The notes under the pieces: model-generated
Seen by the model: only the letters and a program-made list of their open reading frames with translations
What the model was told of the DNA's origin: nothing
The model's database searches: none
Shown here: positions 1-5,290 of the stretch, one piece after another
How positions within the stretch are numbered: the stretch's first letter is position 1
Layout: the number at the start of each line of letters is the position of its first letter
Position numbers and translations under genes: made by a program
Assembly (NCBI GenBank): GCA_964406445.1
Contig: CAYORU010000064.1
Span: forward strand, 1-5,819
Direction: 5' to 3'
DNA length: 5,819 nt
Origin: SG8-30 sp964406445
GTDB taxonomy: Bacteria > Pseudomonadota > Gammaproteobacteria > Steroidobacterales > Steroidobacteraceae

Positions 1-302
1 ACGAGGGCGTGCGCCAGATCGAGGCGCACGTCACCAACACGCTCGGCTGGTCGGCCACCACCGGCCAGGTCGCGCCCTGGGTGTACCAGCAGCTGACCCA
101 GACCTTCGTCTTGGACCGCGAGATGCGCGAGCGCCTCGCGACGTTGAACCCGGCGGCCTCCGCGAAGATGGCCAACCGGTTGCTCGAGGCGCAGCAGCGC
201 GCCTACTGGACCCCCGACGCCGCGACGCTCGAGGCGCTGCGGCAGGCGGGGGAAGAACTCGAAGACCGGCTCGAAGGAGTCGGCGCAGGGGTTGCCGCAT
301 GA
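1..302 (+). CDS. bchH: Magnesium chelatase subunit H, BchH, C-terminal end (5' partial)
   Basis: This is the last ~99 codons of the large, porphyrin-binding subunit of Mg-chelatase, which with BchI and BchD inserts Mg2+ into protoporphyrin IX at the expense of ATP, the first committed step to bacteriochlorophyll. The frame is open from base 3 with no start of its own and ends at TGA 300-302; the family is about 1200 residues, so more than 90% lies upstream of the window. Seen in the fragment: the stretch TNTLGWSATTGQVAPWVYQQ, then LNPAASAKMANRLLEAQQRAYW, both typical of the BchH/ChlH C-terminus, and a final charged helix ending EELEDRLEGVGAGVAA. An internal GTG at 9 is not a real start because homology continues through it. 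The stop codon overlaps the bchL start by four bases (ATGA), matching the usual bchH-bchL order. The identification rests on remembered family sequence plus context; the catalytic part cannot be judged here. Confidence 0.93.
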   Translation, partial: EGVRQIEAHVTNTLGWSATTGQVAPWVYQQLTQTFVLDREMRERLATLNPAASAKMANRLLEAQQRAYWTPDAATLEALRQAGEELEDRLEGVGAGVAA

Positions 303-1210
303 TGACCACAACGATTCCCGTCAGCTCGCTGAAGCGCCGCCCGTCCGCGCCCGACGGCGAAGGCAGCGTGCAGGTCCAGATGGACCCCGATCTGCAGATC
401 GAGGGCGCGCGCGTGTTCGCGGTGTACGGCAAGGGCGGCATCGGCAAGAGCACCACCTCGTCGAACCTCTCCGTGGCCTTTTCCAAGCTCGGCAAACGGG
501 TGCTGCAGATCGGCTGCGACCCGAAGCACGACTCGACCTTCACCTTGACCAAGCGGCTCGTGCCGACGGTGATCGACGCGCTCGAATCCGTGGACTTCCA
601 CCCGGAGGAGCTGCGCCTCGAGGACTTCGTGTACGAGGGCTACAACGGCGTGATGTGCGTCGAGGCGGGCGGCCCGCCGGCCGGCACCGGCTGTGGCGGG
701 TACGTCGTCGGCCAGACCGTGAAGCTTCTCAAGGAGCACCACCTTCTCGAGGAGACGGACGTCGTCATCTTCGACGTGCTGGGCGACGTCGTCTGCGGCG
801 GCTTCGCCGCACCGCTGCAGCACGCGCAGCGCGCGCTGATCGTCGCGGCCAACGACTTCGACTCGATCTTCGCCATGAACCGGATCGTCGCGGCGATCCA
901 GGCCAAGTCCAAGAACTACGCCGTGCGGCTCGGCGGCGTGATCGCTAACCGCAGCAAGGACACCGACCAGATCGCGCGCTTCAACGACCGGGTCGGCCTG
1001 AGCACCGTGGCGCACTTTCCGGACCTGGACGTCATCCGCCGCAGCCGCCTGAAGAAGTCGACGCTTTTCGAGATGGAGCCGTCACCCGAGCTCGAGGCCG
1101 TGCAGAACGAATACCTGCGGCTCGCGGCGACGCTGTGGGCCGGCACCGAGCCGCTGGCGCCGGCGCCGCTCAAGGACCGCGAGATCTTCGACCTGCTGGG
1201 ATTCGACTGA
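299..1210 (+). CDS. bchL: Dark-operative protochlorophyllide reductase iron protein, BchL
   Basis: BchL is the homodimeric, NifH-like ATPase that passes electrons from ferredoxin through a [4Fe-4S] cluster to BchN-BchB, which reduces ring D of protochlorophyllide without light. The 303-residue product is full length for the family. Visible parts: a flexible N-terminus of ~37 residues; the P-loop GKGGIGKST (44-52); CDPKHDST (73-80); the cluster ligands Cys132 (in GTGCGGYVVG) and Cys166 (in DVLGDVVCGGFAAPL, which is also switch II), 34 residues apart as in NifH Cys97/Cys131; NDFDSI (185-190); QAKSKNY (201-207); and the C-terminal RDIF-type ending REIFDLLGFD. The chosen ATG at 299 overlaps the bchH stop and follows AGGGG (287-291) by seven bases; a second in-frame ATG at 302 is a possible alternative. 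The enzyme is oxygen-sensitive, whereas the acsF product at the other end of the window needs O2. It is clearly BchL rather than ChlL or BchX because of the bchH and bchM neighbours and the motif set. Confidence 0.97.
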   Translation: MMTTTIPVSSLKRRPSAPDGEGSVQVQMDPDLQIEGARVFAVYGKGGIGKSTTSSNLSVAFSKLGKRVLQIGCDPKHDSTFTLTKRLVPTVIDALESVDFHPEELRLEDFVYEGYNGVMCVEAGGPPAGTGCGGYVVGQTVKLLKEHHLLEETDVVIFDVLGDVVCGGFAAPLQHAQRALIVAANDFDSIFAMNRIVAAIQAKSKNYAVRLGGVIANRSKDTDQIARFNDRVGLSTVAHFPDLDVIRRSRLKKSTLFEMEPSPELEAVQNEYLRLAATLWAGTEPLAPAPLKDREIFDLLGFD

Positions 1211-1911
1211 TGCCGACACTGACCTACGCCAGCCGCCGCGAGCAGCTCGAGGACTACTTCGACCGGACCGCGGCCGAGGCCTGGTCGCGGCTCACCTCGG
1301 ACGCCCCGGTGGGACGGATCCGGGCCACCGTTCGCGCCGGCCGCAACCGGATGCGCGACACGCTGCTCGGCTGGCTGCCGCTCGACCTGCGCGGCGCCCG
1401 GGTGCTGGACGCCGGCTGCGGCACCGGCGCGCTGGCCATCGAGGCCGCGAGCAGGGGCGCCGACGTGGTCGCGGTGGACATCTCGCCCACGCTGATCCAG
1501 CTGGCGCGCGAGCGGACGCCGGCGCTGCCGGCGCCGGGCTCGGTCAGCTTCCAGGTCGGCGACATGCTCGATCCCGCGCTCGGCCGCTTCGACTACGCCG
1601 TTGCGATGGACTCGCTGATCCACTACCGCGCGAGCGACACGGTGTCCGTGCTGAGCCGTCTGTCGGCCCGGATCGAGCACGCGATCCTGTTCACCTTCGC
1701 GCCTCGCACGCCGGCGCTGTCGCTGATGCACACGGTCGGGCGGCTGTTCCCGCGCGGCGACCGCGCGCCCGCGATCGAGCCGGTCGCGCCGGACAACCTG
1801 TTCGACCTGATCGACAGCGAGCCGGGGCTCGAGCGGTTCGGGCCCGCACGCTCGCAGCGCGTCGCCTGCGGCTTCTACACCTCAGAGGCGCTGGAGCTGA
1901 CGCACGCATGA
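1210..1911 (+). CDS. bchM: Magnesium-protoporphyrin IX O-methyltransferase, BchM
   Basis: BchM transfers a methyl group from S-adenosylmethionine to the ring C propionate of Mg-protoporphyrin IX, giving the monomethyl ester that AcsF or BchE then cyclises. The 233-residue product has the usual family length. It shows a class I Rossmann methyltransferase fold: motif I VLDAGCGTG (65-73), the acidic residue closing the second strand in VVAVDIS (Asp90, expected to hold the SAM ribose), SFQVGDML (113-120), and FDYAVAMDSLIHY (127-139) as the motif IV region. The C-terminal RSQRVACGFYTSEALEL (215-231) is typical of BchM. The start is ATG 1210, which shares one base with the bchL TGA (TGATG). The frame is open upstream to 1135, but those residues lie in bchL and do not fit the family. 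The Shine-Dalgarno is weak (GGGA, 1198-1201), so translation probably depends on coupling to bchL. The stop overlaps the lhaA start by four bases. Confidence 0.95.
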   Translation: MPTLTYASRREQLEDYFDRTAAEAWSRLTSDAPVGRIRATVRAGRNRMRDTLLGWLPLDLRGARVLDAGCGTGALAIEAASRGADVVAVDISPTLIQLARERTPALPAPGSVSFQVGDMLDPALGRFDYAVAMDSLIHYRASDTVSVLSRLSARIEHAILFTFAPRTPALSLMHTVGRLFPRGDRAPAIEPVAPDNLFDLIDSEPGLERFGPARSQRVACGFYTSEALELTHA

Positions 1912-3338
1912 GGCCGCGCCCGGAATCGCTGGCGCAGGCCTGGATGCGGCTCGGCCCGCGGTTGCTGCCGTTCGCGGATGCCGCGACGCGCGAGCTGCCG
2001 CTCGACCGGCTGCTGCGCCTGTCGCTGTTCCAGGTCTCGGTCGGCCTCGCGGCCGTCCTGCTGTCGGGCACGCTCAACCGCGTGATGATCCTCGAGCTCG
2101 GCGTGCCCGCCTGGCTGGTCGCGCTGATGGTCTCGCTGCCGCTCGTCTTCGCCCCCGCGAGGGCGCTGATCGGATTCCGCTCGGACACGCACCGCTCCGT
2201 GCTCGGCTGGCGGCGGGTCCCCTACCTCTGGGCCGGTACGCTGCTGCAGTTCGGCGGCCTGGCGATCATGCCGTTCACTCTGCTCCTGCTGTCGGGCGAT
2301 TCGCACTGGCCGTCCTGGTTCGCGCTGGCGAGCGCGGCGCTCGCCTTCCTGCTGGTCGGCGCCGGCATGCACACCACGCAGACGGCCGGCCTCGCCCTCG
2401 CCGCGGACCTCGCCCCCGAGGCGGCCCGGCCGCGCGTCGTCGCCCTGCTCTACCTCATGCTGCTCGCCGGGATGATCGTGAGCGCGATCGTCTTCGGGGC
2501 GCTGCTCGGCGAGTTCAGCCAGCTTCGCCTGATCCAGGTGATCCAGGGCGGCGCGATCGCGTCGCTGGCGCTCAACCTCGTGGCGCTCTGGAAGCAGGAG
2601 GCGCGCAGCCCGCAGCGCAGCGCGCCGGCCAGGCGCGCGGACTTCGCCGAGGCCTGGCGCCGCTTCGTCGGCGACGGCCGCGCCACCCGGTTCCTGGTCG
2701 CGGTGGGGCTGGGCACCGCGGCCTTCAGCATGCAGGACATCCTGCTCGAGCCCTACGGCGGCGAGATCCTCGGCCTCGCGGTCGGCCAGACGACGATGCT
2801 GACCGCCTTCCTCGCCGCGGGCGCGCTCGCCGCATTCGCCGTCGCCGCCAGGCGCCTGGTCCGCGGCTCGGATCCTCTGCGGCTCGCCGCTCTCGGCGCT
2901 CTCGTGGGCGTCGCCGCTTTCTCCGCGGTGATCTTCGCTGCATCGCTGCAGTCGCCGCTGCTGTTCCGCGTCGGCACCTTCCTGATCGGGGCAGGCGGCG
3001 GGCTGTTCGCGGTCTGCATGCTGACGGCGGCGATGGGCCTCGACGACGGCGCGGGCCACGGTCTCGCCCTCGGCGCCTGGGGCGCAGTGCAGGCGACCGC
3101 GGCCGGGGCGGGCATCGCGCTCGGCGGCGCCCTGCGCGACATCGTGGACGGGCTCGCCCAGAGCGGCGCGCTCGGCAGCGCGCTCGCCCTGCCGACCACC
3201 GGCTACGCCTTCGTCTACCACCTCGAAATCGGATTGCTCTTCGCGACCGTCGTCGTGCTCGGCCCGCTCGTCGGCCGCGCACGGCAACGGTCGCCCGGTC
3301 GACCCGCTCAATTCGGACTGGCCGAGTTTCCCGGCTAG
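1908..3338 (+). CDS. lhaA: LhaA, PucC-family LH1 light-harvesting complex assembly protein
   Basis: LhaA is a polytopic inner-membrane protein of the PucC branch of the major facilitator superfamily. In Rhodobacter it is needed for LH1 assembly and is thought to handle bacteriochlorophyll or LH1 polypeptides at the membrane. The product has 476 residues, almost the same as the Rhodobacter capsulatus protein once called ORF477. After an amphipathic N-terminus with PLDRLLRLSLFQVSVGL (31-47), about 12 hydrophobic segments follow, roughly at 40-55, 65-83, 105-128, 137-153, 177-200, 212-228, 262-275, 294-315, 326-346, 351-374, 390-408 and 434-456. GFRSDTHRSVLGWRRVPYLW (89-108) corresponds to the loop after helix 2. 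MQDILLEPYGGEILGL (275-290), with a buried acid, is a PucC-family hallmark. The start ATG overlaps the bchM stop (ATGA), with GGAG at 1893-1896 as ribosome site. The position between bchM and puhA separates LhaA from PucC and BchP-linked paralogues. Segment borders were judged by eye. Confidence 0.94.
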   Translation: MRPRPESLAQAWMRLGPRLLPFADAATRELPLDRLLRLSLFQVSVGLAAVLLSGTLNRVMILELGVPAWLVALMVSLPLVFAPARALIGFRSDTHRSVLGWRRVPYLWAGTLLQFGGLAIMPFTLLLLSGDSHWPSWFALASAALAFLLVGAGMHTTQTAGLALAADLAPEAARPRVVALLYLMLLAGMIVSAIVFGALLGEFSQLRLIQVIQGGAIASLALNLVALWKQEARSPQRSAPARRADFAEAWRRFVGDGRATRFLVAVGLGTAAFSMQDILLEPYGGEILGLAVGQTTMLTAFLAAGALAAFAVAARRLVRGSDPLRLAALGALVGVAAFSAVIFAASLQSPLLFRVGTFLIGAGGGLFAVCMLTAAMGLDDGAGHGLALGAWGAVQATAAGAGIALGGALRDIVDGLAQSGALGSALALPTTGYAFVYHLEIGLLFATVVVLGPLVGRARQRSPGRPAQFGLAEFPG

Positions 3339-3345
3339 GCAGCAA

Positions 3346-3363
3346 GAGACTCAAGGAGGTCTC
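3346..3363 (+). promoter_or_regulatory. Possible hairpin enclosing the puhA ribosome binding site
   Basis: GAGAC at 3346-3350 can pair with GTCTC at 3359-3363, with one further T-G pair inside. The loop holds AAGGAG of the puhA Shine-Dalgarno, and the last two bases of that site (GT, 3359-3360) are in the 3' arm. It lies in the only intergenic gap of any size, after the lhaA stop. Five base pairs are few and could be chance. There is no U-tract, so it is not an intrinsic terminator. Confidence 0.3.
3353..3360 (+). promoter_or_regulatory. Strong Shine-Dalgarno sequence for puhA
   Basis: AAGGAGGT is a near-full complement of the 16S rRNA 3' end and stands six bases before the puhA ATG at 3367. 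It is by far the best ribosome site in the window and fixes the puhA start. It suits a structural subunit needed in larger amount than the enzymes and assembly factors around it. Confidence 0.85.
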
Positions 3364-3366
3364 GCG

Positions 3367-4140
3367 ATGAATACCGTCGGCGACATCACTGGCTACATCG
3401 ACGTCGCGCAACTCGTGCTGTACGCGTTCTGGATCTTCTTTGCCGGACTGATCATCTATCTCCGGCGCGAAGACAAGCGCGAGGGCTATCCGCTCGAATC
3501 CGAGCGCAGCGAGCACGTCACCCACCAGGGCTGGCCGGCGATGCCCGCGCCCAAGACCTTCCGCCTCGCGCACGGCGGAGAGCTGCAGACGCCGCGGCCC
3601 GAGAAGGACCGCCGCGCCATCCGGGCCGAACCGAGCGCCGGGTTCCCCGGCGCGCCGCTCGCGCCGACGGGCGATCCGCTCGCCGACGGCGTCGGTCCCG
3701 CCGCGTGGGGCATCCGTGCCGCGGAGCCCGACCTGACCCTGGAGGGCGCGCCGAAGATCGTGCCGCTGCGGGTCGCGACCGACTACGGGGTCGCAGGGCA
3801 GGACGTGGACCCACGCGGCATGCCAATGGTCGGCGCCGACGGCGTGGCGGGCGGAACGGTCCGCGACGTCTGGGTCGACCGCTCGGAGCCACAGGTGCGC
3901 TTCCTCGAGATCACGCTGGCCGGCAGCGGTCGCAACGTGCTCATCCCGATCTACTTCGCGCACGTCAGCGCGCGGCGCGGCCGCGTCGAGACCGACGCGA
4001 TCCTCGGTTCGCAGTTCGCCGGCGTGCCCGGACTCGCCCATCCGGACCAGGTGACCCTCGCGGAGGAAGACCGGATCTCCGCCTACTACGGCGGCGGCAA
4101 GCTGTACGCCGAGCCGTCGCGACAGGAGCCGCTGCTGTGA
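3367..4140 (+). CDS. puhA: Photosynthetic reaction centre H subunit, PuhA
   Basis: PuhA is the H subunit of the type II reaction centre. It caps the cytoplasmic face of the L-M pair, stabilises the complex and helps carry protons to the secondary quinone QB. The product has 257 residues (about 260 in Rhodobacter sphaeroides). The N-terminus is periplasmic; one transmembrane helix follows at about 14-32 (LVLYAFWIFFAGLIIYL core); then the conserved REGYPLE (39-44 region), APKTF (61-65), APTGDPLADGVGPAAW (99-114), the beta-rich cytoplasmic core with VWVD (168-171) and RFLEITL (178-184), FAGVPGLAHPDQVTLAEED (217-235) and GGGKLYAEP (242-250). Aligned by eye with R. sphaeroides, Asp171 and Glu174 match Asp170 and Glu173 of the proton path, but the surface residues Asp124, His126 and His128 are replaced by Thr124, Glu126 and Ala128. 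The start is fixed by the strong ribosome site. puhB overlaps the stop. It may be made both by read-through from bch genes and from a promoter inside lhaA, as described for R. capsulatus; I saw no clear promoter. Confidence 0.97.
   Translation: MNTVGDITGYIDVAQLVLYAFWIFFAGLIIYLRREDKREGYPLESERSEHVTHQGWPAMPAPKTFRLAHGGELQTPRPEKDRRAIRAEPSAGFPGAPLAPTGDPLADGVGPAAWGIRAAEPDLTLEGAPKIVPLRVATDYGVAGQDVDPRGMPMVGADGVAGGTVRDVWVDRSEPQVRFLEITLAGSGRNVLIPIYFAHVSARRGRVETDAILGSQFAGVPGLAHPDQVTLAEEDRISAYYGGGKLYAEPSRQEPLL
4124..4128 (+). promoter_or_regulatory. Ribosome binding site that decides the puhB GTG start
   Basis: AGGAG lies inside the end of puhA, eight bases before GTG 4137. The spacing is good for GTG 4137, and this is the only start in the correct frame near the family N-terminus. 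The ATG at 4141 is 12 bases away and in a different frame. Confidence 0.7.
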
Positions 4141-4787
4141 ATGAGCACGAGTTCGAGCCGGTCCGGGGACTTCCGGAAGCTCTGCCCGCGGGTGAGCGAC
4201 TGCTGTGGCAGGGCTCTCCCGCCGCCGTTTCCCTCGCCTTGCGCGCGTTTCACGTCCGCAAGGTGGCGATTTACTTCGGGCTGCTGATGGCGTTTCGCGC
4301 CGGGACCGAACTGGCGGCCGGCGCCGGAGCGGCGTCCGCCGCCGGCGCAGCGCTCGCGCTGCTGCCGCTGGCGGTGGCCGGCGTGGCATTGCTCGGGCTG
4401 CTCGCCTGGCTCACGGCCCGCGAGACCGTCTTCACCATCACCGACAGGCGGGTGGTGCTGCGTTTCGGCGTGGCGCTGCCGATCGCGCTGAACGTGCCGT
4501 TCAGCGCCGTCGAGTCCGCGGCCCTTCGGCTGCATCGCGACGGCACGGGCGACCTCCCGCTCGCGCTGGCTGCCGGCCAGCGCATCGCCTACCTGGTCAA
4601 CTGGCCGTACGTGCGCGGCGGCCGCCGGAGCCAGCCGATGCTCAGGGCGATCCCGGACGCCGGGCGCGTCGCGCGGATCCTCGCCGAGGCCCTCGCGAGC
4701 CACCAGGGCGGCGTGGCGACGGCGCCGCGCGTCGAATCCGCCGGGACCAGCCGTCCGCGCCGGCCCCAACTCGCCGCCACCGCCTGA
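4137..4787 (+). CDS. puhB: Photosynthetic complex assembly protein PuhB
   Basis: PuhB is a small inner-membrane protein that in Rhodobacter capsulatus is needed for efficient reaction-centre assembly, with a secondary effect on LH1. The product has 216 residues, the usual size. The N-terminus reads EFEPVRGLPEALPAGERLLWQGSP (5-28), matching the family's opening motif. Hydrophobic segments lie at about 43-53 and 72-92, with a further weak one near 110-124. RETVFTITDRRVVLRFGVAL (95-114) and PFSAVESAAL (121-130) resemble a bacterial PH-like (YdbS/YdbT type) domain, and the tail from about 192 is basic and low in complexity. The start is GTG 4137, giving a GTGA overlap with the puhA stop; the ATG directly after that stop is out of frame and encodes a short unrelated peptide. 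Position between puhA and puhC supports the call. The molecular mechanism of PuhB is not settled, and the PH-like assignment is by eye. Confidence 0.92.
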   Translation: MNEHEFEPVRGLPEALPAGERLLWQGSPAAVSLALRAFHVRKVAIYFGLLMAFRAGTELAAGAGAASAAGAALALLPLAVAGVALLGLLAWLTARETVFTITDRRVVLRFGVALPIALNVPFSAVESAALRLHRDGTGDLPLALAAGQRIAYLVNWPYVRGGRRSQPMLRAIPDAGRVARILAEALASHQGGVATAPRVESAGTSRPRRPQLAATA

Positions 4788-4795
4788 GGCCCGCC

Positions 4796-5290
4796 ATGAG
4801 CGACCCGTTCCACGACCAGCCGTTCCCGCGCGGCGCCCTGCTCGGCGCCGGCGCCCTGCTCGCTGCAACGCTGCTCGCCGCCGCCTCCGGCCGGCTGCTG
4901 GGCGTCGGCGTCGTGGCGACACCGTCGCCCGCGCCCGCCGCGAGCCGCGAGCTGCGATTCGCCGACCGCGACGACGGCGCGGTGATCGTCCTCGACACGC
5001 GCAGCGGCGGCGACGTCGCCGTGCTCGAGCCCGGCGGCGACGGCTTCATCCGCGGCGTTCTGCGCGGGCTGGCCCGCGACCGGCGCAGCCGAGGCGTCGG
5101 GCCCGAGGCGCCGTTCCTGCTGGTTCGCTCCACGGGGGGCGGCCTGTTCCTCGAGGACCCGCAGACGGGACGCCGCATCGGCCTAGACGCCTTCGGCCCG
5201 ACCAATTCCGGCGCGTTCGCGCGCCTGCTCGACGCCCGGCCAGGGTCCGACCCGACCGCGCCGGCCACGACCATTGCCCAGGGGGGATGA
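4796..5290 (+). CDS. puhC: Photosynthetic complex assembly protein PuhC
   Basis: PuhC is a membrane-anchored protein that in Rhodobacter capsulatus affects the amount and organisation of the LH1-reaction centre core. The 164-residue product has a short cytoplasmic N-terminus (MSDPFHDQPFPRG), one transmembrane segment at about 13-31 (LLGAGALLAATLLAAA core), a Pro/Ala linker (42-50) and a soluble, probably periplasmic domain. Family features in that domain are LRFADRDDGAVIVLD (53-67), GFIRGVLRGLARDRR (83-97), FLLVRSTGGGLFLEDPQTGR (107-126) and LDAFGPTNSGAFARLL (130-145), followed by a disordered end. The start ATG is eight bases after the puhB stop; the ribosome site GAGG (4786-4789) overlaps that stop codon, so coupling to puhB is likely. 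The frame is open far upstream but that part is a shadow of puhB. The stop overlaps the acsF start within a run of G. The biochemical role of PuhC is not defined. Confidence 0.92.
   Translation: MSDPFHDQPFPRGALLGAGALLAATLLAAASGRLLGVGVVATPSPAPAASRELRFADRDDGAVIVLDTRSGGDVAVLEPGGDGFIRGVLRGLARDRRSRGVGPEAPFLLVRSTGGGLFLEDPQTGRRIGLDAFGPTNSGAFARLLDARPGSDPTAPATTIAQGG
5280..5286 (+). promoter_or_regulatory. G-run serving as probable acsF ribosome binding site
   Basis: AGGGGGG sits at the end of puhC. It touches the ATG at 5287, too close to serve it in the usual way, but is nine bases before the in-frame ATG at 5296. The acsF start at 5287 would therefore depend on termination-reinitiation from puhC, whereas 5296 would have a normal site. 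It is an imperfect match to AGGAGG. Confidence 0.45.

Noticed and set aside
292..948. A 218-codon plus-strand frame overlapping bchL
   Set aside because: It is an Arg-rich shifted reading of bchL; the true frame carries the P-loop and both cluster cysteines.
1135..1209. Upstream extension of bchM by 25 codons
   Set aside because: The added residues read through bchL in another frame and do not resemble BchM. ATG 1210 fits the family length and the overlap pattern.
1875..3311. A 478-codon open frame on the minus strand opposite lhaA
   Set aside because: Its product is an Arg/Glu/Gln/Asp-rich low-complexity chain with no recognisable domain. It arises because high third-position GC in lhaA removes stops on the other strand, and lhaA itself is a clear family member.
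3339..3366. Intrinsic terminator between lhaA and puhA
   Set aside because: The only stem is five pairs, has no following U-tract, and contains the puhA ribosome site.
3200..3366. PpsR/CrtJ operator (TGT-N12-ACA) or sigma-70 promoter before puhA
   Set aside because: No TGT-N12-ACA palindrome and no convincing -35/-10 pair was seen by eye in this stretch.
4141..4143. ATG directly after the puhA stop as the start of the next gene
   Set aside because: It is out of frame with the PuhB family sequence, and the frame it opens gives an unrelated Ser/Arg-rich peptide.
2725..4389. A 554-codon minus-strand open frame across lhaA, puhA and puhB
   Set aside because: It spans three well-supported genes on the other strand and encodes Arg/Pro/Ala-rich sequence typical of GC-rich shadows.
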